Below, piece by piece: positions 8,439 through 15,530 of a stretch of DNA of 64,000 nt. Source of the DNA: JBGLNJ01 sp041300525 (GTDB taxonomy: Bacteria > Chloroflexota > Anaerolineae > Fen-1058); assembly GCA_041300525.1 (NCBI GenBank), contig JBGLNJ010000001.1, positions 4,526,001 through 4,590,000 on the forward strand, in the 5' to 3' direction. The notes under the pieces were generated by a model. That model did no database searches, had not been told where the DNA came from, and saw only the letters and a program-made list of their open reading frames with translations. Numbering within the stretch: position 1 is the stretch's first letter; each line of letters begins with the position of its first letter. A program made the position numbers and the translations under genes.

Positions 8439-8553
8439 ATGCCTTTGGATCTGATCCAACGCTGCGCAACCGGCGACCAGGCCGCTGCCCATCGCCTGCA
8501 CGACGAGTATAGCCCCGCGCTTTTCCGGCTGGCCTACTTGCTGCTGCAAAACG
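8439..8553 (+). pseudogene. Sigma-70 family (ECF-like) sigma factor, N-terminal fragment
   Basis: From the ATG at 8439 (GGGAGA just upstream) about 38 residues read as the start of region 2 of an ECF-type sigma factor: LIQRCATGDQAAAHRLHDEY then SPALFRLAYLLLQN. The expected next motif (DAEEVVQ-type) never comes; the frame passes directly into the inter-domain linker of an ABC-F protein. All core- and promoter-binding parts beyond region 2.1 are lost. In-frame joining makes a single open frame that automatic annotation would call one ABC-F gene. Confidence 0.75.
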
Positions 8554-9698
8554 TTCGGCAGGCGCATCAGGAAATCGAGTACGAGCGACAGATGGAGGCC
8601 ATCGCCAAAGAGGAAGAATACATCCGCCGCAACATGGCTGGGCAGAACACGCGCCAGGCTCAGGGACGCGCCAAGCGATTGGAGCGTGTGGAGCGCATCG
8701 AGCGCCCGCGCCACGCCCAGGCGCTCAAGCTCGACCTGCGCGCGGGCCTGCGCAGCGGCGACATTGTGCTGGCCGCGCGCGACCTGGTGATCGGATACGC
8801 CGGCGACGAGCCATTGCTTTCGTGCGAGTCGCTCGAGCTGCGGCGGCTTCAGCGCGTGGCGCTCTGGGGGCCGAACGGCGCAGGCAAGACGACGTTTCTC
8901 AAAACCGTGCTGGGCCAAGTGCCTCCACTCGGAGGCGAGGTCTGGCTGGGCGGCGGGTCGGTCAAGCCCGGCTATCTTTCGCAGACGCACGACGGGCTGC
9001 GGCTCGACCGCTCCATCCTCGATACTCTCCTCGACGTGCGGAACATGCCGGTCGAGCAGGCGCGGGGACTGTTGGGGCGTTACCTGTTCACCGGCGACGA
9101 CGTGTTCAAGCCAATCAACCTGCTTTCCGGCGGCGAACGCAGCCGTGTGGCGTTGGCCGTGCTCACGCTGCAAGGCGCCAATTTTTTGCTGCTCGACGAG
9201 CCAACCAATCACCTCGACCTGCAATCGCAAGAAGTGTTGCAGGAGCTACTTTCCGAATTCGCCGGAACCGTCCTGCTGGTGAGCCACGACCGTTACCTGG
9301 TGGATCGGCTCGCCACGCACTTGTGGGTGATTGAAGACCGGCAACTGGTCATCCACGAGGGCGGGTACTCGCAATACGTGGAGCAGCGAGCCAAGAGCGC
9401 GGAGCGAGCCAAGACCGTCGGCCTGGAGAAATCAATTGACACGAAAGCAAAGAAGCAGGTAGAAAAACGCGCGCAGAATTTGCAGCGCAGCGGGCAACGG
9501 GCGAAGCAAAAGCAAGTGGCAGAGATGGAAGCGAACATTGCCGCGTTGGAAGCGAGGCTGCAGGAACTATCGCGCGAGCTGGAAGTGGCAGGGGTCAGCG
9601 GCGCGGTAGCGCGCGTCCACGGATTGGGCAGCGAATACGCCGAGGTCGAGCAGCAATTGCACGAGCGGATCGCAGAGTGGTCAAAAGCAGCAGGATGA
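8554..9698 (+). pseudogene. ABC-F ATPase, C-terminal half
   Basis: Carries the positively charged inter-domain linker (EEEYIRRNMAGQNTRQAQGR), the second nucleotide-binding domain (Walker A GPNGAGKTT, signature LSGGERSRVA, Walker B FLLLDEPTNHLDL, switch VSHDRYLVDRLA) and a Lys/Glu-rich coiled-coil C-terminal tail. ABC-F proteins act on ribosomes (translation factors or antibiotic-protection proteins) and need two ATPase domains. The first one (~250 residues) is missing, replaced by a sigma-factor fragment in frame. The stop overlaps the coaE start (ATGA), so the 3' side is original. Function is doubtful as it stands. Confidence 0.85.
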
Positions 9699-10297
9699 AC
9701 TATCTGATCGGGTTGACCGGCAACATTGCCACTGGCAAAAGCCTGGTCGCGCGAATGTTGAGCGACTTGCACGCGCGCGTCATTGACGCCGATGCGTTGG
9801 TGCGCGAGTTGCAGCGCAAAGGCACGCCGGTATGGGCCGGTATCGTGGGCCAGTTCGGTGAGGAGATTCTGCGCGCCGACGGTGATATTGACCGCGCCAA
9901 GCTCGGTGCGCTGGTCTTTTCCGATCCTGTGGCATTGCGCCGGCTGGAATCTATTGTTCACCCGGCTGTCGGCGCAGAGATTGAGCGGCAAATTTCAAAT
10001 CACCCATCTCCAATCTCCACAGTCGTCGTCATCGAGGCCATCAAGCTGATCGAGGCGAGGCTGCACGAGCGATGCGACGCACTGTGGGTGGTCACATCGC
10101 GGCCCGATGTGCAACTCGAGCGGCTGATGCGCACGCGCGGCCTGAGTGAAACAGATGCGCAAGTGCGGATCGCCGCCCAACCGCCGCAATCCGAAAAAGC
10201 CGCGCTGGCCGACGTCCTCATCGAAAACAACGGAACGGCAGACGACCTCCGCGCGCAAGTTATACGTCACTGGAACCATATTTTCCACAACGCATAG
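9695..10297 (+). CDS. coaE: Dephospho-CoA kinase
   Basis: 200 residues; last step of coenzyme A synthesis, phosphorylating the 3'-OH of the ribose of dephospho-CoA. The P-loop is GLTGNIATGKSLVA, VIDADALVRE is the conserved DAD motif, and the lid and C-terminal Arg-rich helix are present. The ATG overlaps the stop of the ABC-F frame. A stretch around residues 99-108 (QISNHPSPIST) is encoded by an intergenic-repeat-like phrase (TCACCCATCTCCAATCTCCA); normal homologues have a short loop there, so it looks like an in-frame repeat insertion tolerated by the protein. Confidence 0.92.
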   Translation: MNYLIGLTGNIATGKSLVARMLSDLHARVIDADALVRELQRKGTPVWAGIVGQFGEEILRADGDIDRAKLGALVFSDPVALRRLESIVHPAVGAEIERQISNHPSPISTVVVIEAIKLIEARLHERCDALWVVTSRPDVQLERLMRTRGLSETDAQVRIAAQPPQSEKAALADVLIENNGTADDLRAQVIRHWNHIFHNA

Positions 10298-10419
10298 GGG
10301 GCCGTCACTTTCACGATTTGACATCCGGCTCATTCTGTGTTTCAATCAGTCCCATACTTATCAGCCATCCGCTGTCTGCAATTAGCCATCCGCTAAAAGC
10401 CATCTGTCAGAGGATGCCC

Positions 10420-10926
10420 ATGGACGAGACGACTCTACCCGAAATCAAAGTCAGGCGAGCCAAACCGTCGGACGCTTCGGCGATCGGCAGCTTTCTGTCC
10501 GACGCAACGCGCGGGCGCATCACCGCCGAGCGGATTCAGATACAAGAGCGCCTGGGGGCCAAAGGCTTTTTCCTGGCCCAGACGACGCGCATCGTGGGGC
10601 TGGCTAGCGTGCGCGTGGAAAACCTCGTCGCCCGTGTTGAGGATTTTATCGTGCATCCTGCATCGCTGAGGCCCGTGGTCGGCAAGGCGCTGCTGGAAAA
10701 CATCGAGACCCACGCCAGCCAGCTTCAGTGCGAAGTGGTGCTGTTGTTCGTCCACGCGGATGCTTCGCCGTCCGCTTACGAGTTTTACCAAAACTGCGGT
10801 TATCAAGAGTCGGAGATGAAATCCTGGCCGCCCGCCTGGCTCAACTCGGCGGCCGAGTTCGGCGGAGCAGACCGCTTTGCGATGGTCAAGCGGCTGCGTG
10901 AGCAACTGGTCACGCGACCGATCTAA
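10420..10926 (+). CDS. GNAT-family N-acetyltransferase
   Basis: 168 residues. The fold is recognisable from the N-terminal IKVRRAKPSDASAIGSFL, the central strand VARVEDFIVHPASLR preceding the acetyl-CoA site, and the C-terminal DASPSAYEFYQNCGYQE. The usual R-x-x-G-x-G/A loop is weak (LRPVVGKALLE), so acetyl-CoA binding is less certain than for the other GNATs here. ATG 10420 is preferred over 10414 because AGAGG is six bases upstream of it. The preceding 120 bases contain short direct repeats of GCCATCCGCT and no gene. Substrate unknown. Confidence 0.7.
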   Translation: MDETTLPEIKVRRAKPSDASAIGSFLSDATRGRITAERIQIQERLGAKGFFLAQTTRIVGLASVRVENLVARVEDFIVHPASLRPVVGKALLENIETHASQLQCEVVLLFVHADASPSAYEFYQNCGYQESEMKSWPPAWLNSAAEFGGADRFAMVKRLREQLVTRPI

Positions 10927-10967
10927 CGTGTTGCGTGCTGCGTGACGGACGCGAGACGCGCAACACG
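10927..10967 (+). repeat. GCGTGTTGCG inverted repeat
   Basis: Starts one base after the GNAT stop. Arms CGTGTTGCG / CGCAACACG enclose further CTGCGTG/ACGCGAG partial pairings. It may act as a terminator, but the T-tract is missing (AAAA follows). A similar wording (GTGGAGCGTAGAGCGTAGAG) trails the CCA gene at 13073. Confidence 0.45.
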
Positions 10968-11009
10968 CAGCATGTGAAAAAGTAGCAAGCAAACAGAGGA
11001 GTACGTCGA

Positions 11010-11255
11010 ATGGCACGCATCGTTGAATTCTATCATCGCCACCCCAAGTTGGTCGCTTGGGCCGTCCTGGCAATCGGCATGGTGGTGATGTTGCTCTGGT
11101 CGGCCAAAGACGTGGGACTGCTGCCCACTCAAACACTGGCGCTGGTCATCGCCACCATCGGGCTGGCCGGGCTGTGCGTGTGGATCATTGGCTGGGAAGA
11201 CACGGACGAGGAAAAAGAGGCTGAGGAACCCAAGCCGGCAGAAGCCAAGAAATAA
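11010..11255 (+). CDS. Small two-helix membrane protein
   Basis: 81 residues. A short amphipathic N-terminus (MARIVEFYHRHPKLVAWAVL) leads into two membrane segments (~residues 15-32 and 42-61) joined by a short loop, and ends in a highly charged Glu/Lys/Pro tail (DTDEEKEAEEPKPAEAKK). GAGGAG lies about 10 bases before the ATG. A strong terminator follows, so it is the last or only gene of its transcript. I do not recognise the family. The charged tail suggests a cytoplasmic contact site. Confidence 0.7.
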   Translation: MARIVEFYHRHPKLVAWAVLAIGMVVMLLWSAKDVGLLPTQTLALVIATIGLAGLCVWIIGWEDTDEEKEAEEPKPAEAKK

Positions 11256-11301
11256 ATACGGCACATGTCACAGGAGACATGACGCGATGCCCGAAATCAC
11301 A

Positions 11302-11339
11302 ACGCCCGCGAGGCAATCCCTCGGCGGGCGTTTTTTTTG
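11302..11339 (+). terminator. Strong rho-independent terminator
   Basis: GC-rich stem (ACGCCCGC-GAGG / CCTC-GGCGGGCGT, one bulge) followed by eight Ts, 46 bases after the small membrane protein gene. Confidence 0.88.
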
Positions 11340-11358
11340 CGATACAAACTTCAGAAGT

Positions 11359-11771
11359 CTACCACCACACGAAAAACGAGGTCTGCGTCTCGGCTACCAG
11401 CGCTGTCCAGGACGCCCTCACCTGGACAATCACCGACTGCCCCGGATTGAGCTTGCCCAAATCGAACGTCACCTGCGCGTGGCCGTTGGCGTCGGTCGGC
11501 GGAAGTGTCACATTCCGGTTGCCGGACGGGAAGCGCACCACCGCAGCCGATGCAGCGCCCGGCACAGGCTTGCCGCGCTGGTCGCTCACGTAAACGTGCA
11601 ATATCTGCTGGCCGGCCGTCCCCGTGATAGCCCATCGCAGCGAAGCCTTTACATTCAGCGCCGTGATCTGCGGAACGTTCGCCCGCAGAGCGGACGAGGG
11701 AGGTTGAAGCAGCGACGGGTCAAGCCGTGTGAGGGCATAGATTTCGCCCAGGTTGCCCAGTTGCACGCGCT
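11359..11771 (-). pseudogene. C-terminal fragment of a secreted/cell-surface protein
   Basis: About 136 residues reading to a stop at 11359; the frame enters from the junction near 11775 and no plausible start exists. The N-terminal part (NLGEIYALTRLDPSLLQPP) is helical. The rest (HVYVSDQRGKPVPGAASAAV to VIVQVRASWTALVAETQTSF) has the pattern of a bacterial Ig-like beta-sandwich that varies a polar VYVSDQRGKPV edge. The C-terminus FFVWW is complete. It may be the tail of an envelope protein such as an LCP-type ligase, but this is a guess. Head-to-head with the 5'-truncated cca gene, so both lost their N-termini at the same junction. Confidence 0.55.
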
Positions 11772-11774
11772 GAT

Positions 11775-13082
11775 CCGCCGATCCGCGACATCGCCGTCAC
11801 CGCGCGCGAGATGGGCTTGAGCGTGTACTTTGTCGGCGGCATCGTGCGCGACCTGCTGCTGGGTTTCCCGATCTTTGACGTCGACCTCGTCGTGGAAGGC
11901 GACGCGATTGCGCTGGCGAAGCAGATGGCAAGTGAGCGTGGCGGGCGCGTCAAGAGCCACTCGCGGTTTGGCACGGCCAAGTGGGTCATTGGAGATTGGA
12001 CGCTTTGCATAGAGATGAGCGGGGCTGAAATCTCTGCGCAAAGCGTCCAATCTCTGGCTCATCGCCTGCCCTCGTCCGTTGATTTTGTAACGGCGCGGAC
12101 CGAGTTTTACTCTTACCCCAGCGCGCTGCCGCAGATCGAGCGCTCGTCCATCAAGCAGGATTTGCACCGGCGTGATTTTACGATCAACACGCTGGCGATC
12201 TGTCTCGACCCGGAGCGTTGGGGCGAGTTGCTGGACTTTTACGGCGGCGAGCAAGATTTGCGCGACGGCATCATTCGCGTGCTGCACAGCCTGAGCTTTG
12301 TCGAAGACCCCACGCGAATGTTGCGCGCGGTGCGCTTTGAGCAGCGATTGAACTTTTCCATCGAGCCGCGCACGCTCGATCTGATGGCGCACGCGCTCGA
12401 CTTGCTCGACCGCGTGTCCGGCGACCGAATCCGCCACGAGTTGACGGCGCTCTTTCAGGAAGCGCGGCCCGAAGTGGCGCTGTGCCGGCTGCGCCTGGTG
12501 CGTGTGCTTTCGCAGATTTACGTGGGCTTGACGTGCGACGATTGGCTGCACGAAAAATACGCGCTGGTGCGCAAGGCGTTTGAGGACGACGAATGGCCTG
12601 TGCCCAGGCATGATGGCGTGGCGCTGCGGACGTTTGCGTACCTGGCGCTCTTGTGTTACCGGCTCGACATGACGGGACTGGAATCCGTCATCACGCGGCT
12701 CAAAATCCCCACGGCCCAGGCCGATGCGATGCGCCAGGCGCATGCGCTCAAGATCTTTGCGCCTGAACTGTCTCGCCGCCAAAAGCCGAGCGCGCTGGTG
12801 CGCCTGCTCAAGGACTATGACGATGCCGCGCTGTTTGTGGCGTGGGCGGCGGCGGATAACAAGTTGGCTGCGCGGCAGATTCAGCGTTACGTGTGTTCCG
12901 TGCGCGATGTGCGCCCGGAGTTGGACGGCAAGTACCTGCGCTCTTTAGGGATGCAGCCGGGACCGGAGATGGGACGCATCCTGGATGCGCTGCGCGATGC
13001 GCTGTTGGATGGCGAGGTCGAGACACGCGAGGAGCAGGAGACGTTTGTGCGGGAGCGGTTGGGCGTAGGGCGTGGAGCGTAG
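11775..13082 (+). CDS. cca: CCA tRNA nucleotidyltransferase / poly(A) polymerase family, 5' truncated
   Basis: Class II nucleotidyltransferase that adds or repairs the CCA end of tRNA. VGGIVRDLLLG (residues ~6-16 from the ATG at 11811) and FDVDLVVEGD carry the GGxxRD and DxD active site. RRDFTINTLA and EDPTRMLRAVRFEQRL are motifs C and D-E. The usual ~20 residues before VYFVGG are only partly readable (IRDIAVTAREMG) before a junction near 11775, so the native start is lost. A ~30-residue insertion after TAKWVIGD is encoded by a large palindrome. The C-terminal ~150 residues are the poorly conserved tail seen in long family members. Confidence 0.87.
   Translation, partial: PPIRDIAVTAREMGLSVYFVGGIVRDLLLGFPIFDVDLVVEGDAIALAKQMASERGGRVKSHSRFGTAKWVIGDWTLCIEMSGAEISAQSVQSLAHRLPSSVDFVTARTEFYSYPSALPQIERSSIKQDLHRRDFTINTLAICLDPERWGELLDFYGGEQDLRDGIIRVLHSLSFVEDPTRMLRAVRFEQRLNFSIEPRTLDLMAHALDLLDRVSGDRIRHELTALFQEARPEVALCRLRLVRVLSQIYVGLTCDDWLHEKYALVRKAFEDDEWPVPRHDGVALRTFAYLALLCYRLDMTGLESVITRLKIPTAQADAMRQAHALKIFAPELSRRQKPSALVRLLKDYDDAALFVAWAAADNKLAARQIQRYVCSVRDVRPELDGKYLRSLGMQPGPEMGRILDALRDALLDGEVETREEQETFVRERLGVGRGA
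11992..12054. repeat. Palindromic element inside the cca coding sequence
   Basis: 17-bp arms: 16 bp of AGATTGGACGCTTTGC / GCAAAGCGTCCAATCT plus a closing G-C pair. A second inner stem (AGAGAT / ATCTCT) flanks GAGCGGGGCTGAA. The element is about 63 bases, divisible by three, and keeps the frame. It encodes the extra segment between TAKWV and VDFVTAR. Confidence 0.75.
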
Positions 13083-13226
13083 AGCGTAGAGCGTGTCGCG
13101 TATTTCGTGTTCCGTTGTAGAGAAGGCGGCCCTTGCTGAAGGGCGGGAGGGATGATGCCACATGGTATACTGCGCCGTGGAGCAACGCTGTATTGAACTG
13201 CCGAAAGACAAGAGGGAGGTCATACG

Positions 13227-13489
13227 ATGGAAGCGTCCATGATACGCGATAGGGTTGTGGAAGAAATCAAGCTGCTTCCTGATCACAAGCTGATGGAGAT
13301 ATTTGACCTGGTACATTACTTCCGGGTTGGCTTGCAAGGCACGGGGGGAACGTAACTCAAATCATGGGGTTTGCCGGCTCTTGGAAAGATATGCCGGAGG
13401 ACACATTCCGTGAATTCCTGGAAGAGATAGCTCAACGTCGCGGTTTTGGAAAAATAAAAGGGTTGGAAATCGAGGACTGGAGCCAGTAG
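13227..13489 (+). pseudogene. Antitoxin-like small protein, split by a frameshift
   Basis: The first frame starts at ATG 13227 (GGGAGG upstream): SMIRDRVVEEIKLLPDHKLM then EIFDLVHYFRVGLQG. It stops at 13353 right after a run of six Gs (13343-13348). The second frame continues the same protein: QIMGFAGSWKDMPEDTFREF then LEEIAQRRG, ending at 13489. Removing or adding one base in the G-run gives a single ~85-residue protein of the type found as the antitoxin partner of PIN-domain toxins, with a GSWKDMP-type C-terminal half. No toxin gene follows. Either a sequencing indel in a homopolymer or a real loss-of-function mutation. Confidence 0.6.
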
Positions 13490-13522
13490 GCCGCATTTGC
13501 CTGCAAAGTTTAGGAGGTGACC

Positions 13523-13843
13523 ATGCCATTGATTCAACGCCGCATCATTCACGGCGGGCCGATCCGTGTGGGTCAAAGAGAGGTCGTGCCCGAAGCGCAA
13601 GTGACCTCGTGGTTGCAGCGCCGCGCGACCGTCGGCCTGCATCACTCGTCGGGGTGGGGAGCGGGTGGGGTGAGCATCCGTCCCCGCGCGCTCGTGGAGC
13701 GCGGCCCGATGGGCACGCGCCGCATCCCTATTCGTGACGAGACGACTCGCATGTTATTAGGTTTAGCAGCCGGAGCCGTGTTTGTTTGGTTCCTGGCCGA
13801 AATTGCCGTGAGATTGGCGACAAATCGTGGAGGCAGAAAATGA
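13523..13843 (+). CDS. Unrecognised 106-residue protein with one C-terminal membrane segment
   Basis: ATG at 13523 follows a near-perfect ribosome site (GGAGGTGACC). The basic N-terminal ~75 residues contain HGGPIRVGQREVVPEAQV (a phrase seen in GerW-linked proteins as I recall, not checked) and an HHSSGWGAGGVSIRPRALVE region. One hydrophobic segment (MLLGLAAGAVFVWFLAEIAV) is near the C-terminus. The stop overlaps the next start (ATGA), so it is coupled to the GerW/YtfJ-like gene and probably works with it at the membrane. No function can be assigned. Confidence 0.7.
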   Translation: MPLIQRRIIHGGPIRVGQREVVPEAQVTSWLQRRATVGLHHSSGWGAGGVSIRPRALVERGPMGTRRIPIRDETTRMLLGLAAGAVFVWFLAEIAVRLATNRGGRK

Positions 13844-14247
13844 CGCTTGAAGAAGAAAAGCCCGTGCGCAAAGATCACATTGACGAACTATTCACCCGGC
13901 TGGACGAGTTGCAAAAGAGCGCGAACGTGAACGCCGTGTTCGGTCAGCCGGTGCAGGCGGGTGAAAAGACCGTCATCCCCATTGCCAGCGTATCGTATGG
14001 CTTTGGCCTGGGGTTTGGCGAGCAAGAAGATCAGGACGGTGAGGTCAACCTTGGGGGAGGGGGCGGCGCGGGCGCGGTTGCCAAGCCGCTGGGCCTGGTC
14101 GAGATCACGCCGGAGTGTACGCGCGTCGAAAGCATCGTAGACGAACAGAGGGTGGTTCGAGGGGGGATGCTGCTCGTCGCCTGGTCCATTTTCTGGGTCG
14201 CCAATGCATTGGTCCGCATCTTGGGGCGGTCTCGTCGTGATGCGTGA
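13840..14247 (+). CDS. GerW/YtfJ-family protein
   Basis: 135 residues. The central segment (NVNAVFGQPVQAGEKTVIPI, then ASVSYGFGLGFG) and the Gly-rich loop followed by GLVEITPECTRVESIVDE match the GerW/YtfJ family, named for a spore-germination protein of Bacillus but widespread in non-sporulating bacteria. A C-terminal hydrophobic helix (LLVAWSIFWVANALVRIL) may anchor it. Translationally coupled to the preceding 106-residue membrane protein. Role in this organism unknown. Confidence 0.8.
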   Translation: MTLEEEKPVRKDHIDELFTRLDELQKSANVNAVFGQPVQAGEKTVIPIASVSYGFGLGFGEQEDQDGEVNLGGGGGAGAVAKPLGLVEITPECTRVESIVDEQRVVRGGMLLVAWSIFWVANALVRILGRSRRDA

Positions 14248-14373
14248 TGCGGGAAATGCAGCTCATAAGCTGTCAACGCCATTGTTCCAGGGCAAGACTG
14301 ATCATCACGCGCCACGTGCCGCGTGTGGTATAATGCGGCCCATCTGAAACCATCCTGAGGGGGAGAGTACAAC

Positions 14374-15010
14374 ATGCCTGGACCGCTGGTTGCATTCCGT
14401 GTGGGGCCCATCTCGGTTTACTGGTACGGCATCATCATGGTGACGGCGGTGCTCGTTGCCAGCTACGTGGCCGCCTTTGAAGCCAAACGCCGGGGCGAGA
14501 ACGAAGACCACGTCTGGAACATGCTCATTATCGTGATCATACTCGGCATCGTCGGCGCGCGATTGTATCACGTCTTTTCCAGCCCGGCCGGCGGAGCTAT
14601 CGGTTGGGCCTATTACCGCGAGCATCCGTGGGCGATCTTTGACACGCGGAGCGGCGGGTTGGGCATCTTTGGCGGGGTCGCCGGGGGGCTGTTGGGCATC
14701 TTGCTGTACACCTACCGCGCCAAGCTGAACCTCTGGCGCTACCTGGACATTGGCGCGCCGGCGGTGCTGATGGGGCAGGTGATTGGGCGTTGGGGCAATT
14801 TCGTGAACCAGGAATTGCACGGCCCGCCGACGACGCTGCCGTGGGGCATCACGATTGACGCCTACCATCGTCTTCCGCCCTATGACGACCTGAGCCAGTT
14901 CCCGCTCGCCACGCGCTTTCACCCGGATTTTTTGTACGAGTCGCTGTGGAACCTGGTTGGCCTGGTGTTGATCCTGGCGCTGGGCCGCAAGTTTGCCAGG
15001 ACGGACAGAC
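14374..15010 (+). pseudogene. lgt: Prolipoprotein diacylglyceryl transferase, 3' truncated
   Basis: Transfers a diacylglyceryl group from phosphatidylglycerol to the lipobox Cys of prolipoproteins, in the inner membrane. About 212 residues of native sequence remain: the N-terminal membrane segments, the GGLGIFGG region and the Lgt signature GRWGNFVNQELHGPP. The substrate-loop region ends with HPDFLYESLWNLVGLVLILALGR, after which the expected last two membrane segments are replaced by unrelated sequence from about 15010. The open frame runs on to 15126 in nonsense. GAGGGGGA precedes the ATG. The lost C-terminus carries conserved residues, so activity is unlikely. Confidence 0.87.
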
Positions 15011-15086
15011 CGGCAAGAACAATCCTGACCCACTGCTTTTGCAGAACCAGAAGAGCTATTTTCATTTCTTCACCTCTGCCGCTTGC

Positions 15087-15260
15087 GCCAACACCACCGG
15101 ACTTGGACTTTTCTTGCACAAGTTGATCGAGGTGCTCGACCAGTGAGTGGACGCCGGCAACACCGTCGTCATTATCGGGCATTACCCGTACATTATCAAG
15201 GTGGCGGATCATCTGATTGATCTGGGGCCGGAAGGCGGCGTGAAACGAGTTCAGGCCTGA
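15087..15260 (+). pseudogene. UvrA-like C-terminal remnant with internal TGA
   Basis: One frame reads NTTGLGLFLHKLIEVLDQ, stop (TGA 15144-15146), then VDAGNTVVIIGHYPYIIKV and ADHLIDLGPEGG. This is the C-terminal ATPase end of UvrA, the damage-recognition subunit of nucleotide excision repair: the post-Walker B TTGLH region, the switch-His strand VVVIEH and the highly conserved D-x-IIDLGPEGG. Substitutions (EH to GH) and the stop show decay, or this is an old paralogue. No other part of uvrA is present. The stop codon at 15258 overlaps a terminator stem. Confidence 0.65.
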
Positions 15261-15290
15261 CGGGCCTCAAAAGACCCGTCAGGCCTTTTG
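15253..15290 (+). terminator. Rho-independent terminator
   Basis: 12-bp stem (AGGCCTGACGGG / CCCGTCAGGCCT) with a tail TTTTGTGTGT. It follows the UvrA remnant. The stem would also serve the convergent gene ending at 15302. Confidence 0.78.
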
Positions 15291-15301
15291 TGTGTCTCGC
15301 T

Positions 15302-15530
15302 CTATCTCAAGACAAGCGGCAAATAGATGCGATGCGGCCCTGGCGCGCCCGACACAGCACCGCCGCCCCAAAAGCCGCCCACGAGCGTATACGCGCCGCC
15401 GGTCATCGCGCCTGCGTCCGGCTGGCCGGCCGTGCCGCCGAGCGAGTACGCGCCGCCGCTGCTCGCGCCGCCTCCACCGTCTATCGTGCTCCACGTGAGA
15501 TCATAGCCTCCGCCGCTTTGCGCCTGGAGT
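15302..15530 (-). pseudogene. C-terminal tail of a secreted protein ending IYLPLVLR
   Basis: About 75 residues: LQAQSGGGYDLTWSTIDGGG, then GASSGGAYSLGGTAGQPDAG, TGGAYTLVGGFWGGG and the terminal HRIYLPLVLR. The WSTIDGGG - GGAYSLGGT - GQPDAG - GGFWGGG order is a recurrent tail in Chloroflexota exported proteins (from memory). The upstream side joins, in another frame, the end of a beta-solenoid protein near 15530; the body of this protein is missing. The short terminal motif YLPLxL recurs in the fragment at 17486. Confidence 0.65.

Noticed and set aside
15144..15146. TGA recoded as an amino acid in a UvrA-like gene
   Set aside because: The window uses TGA as an ordinary stop in many intact genes (coupled ATGA overlaps), and the surrounding UvrA fragment is degenerate.
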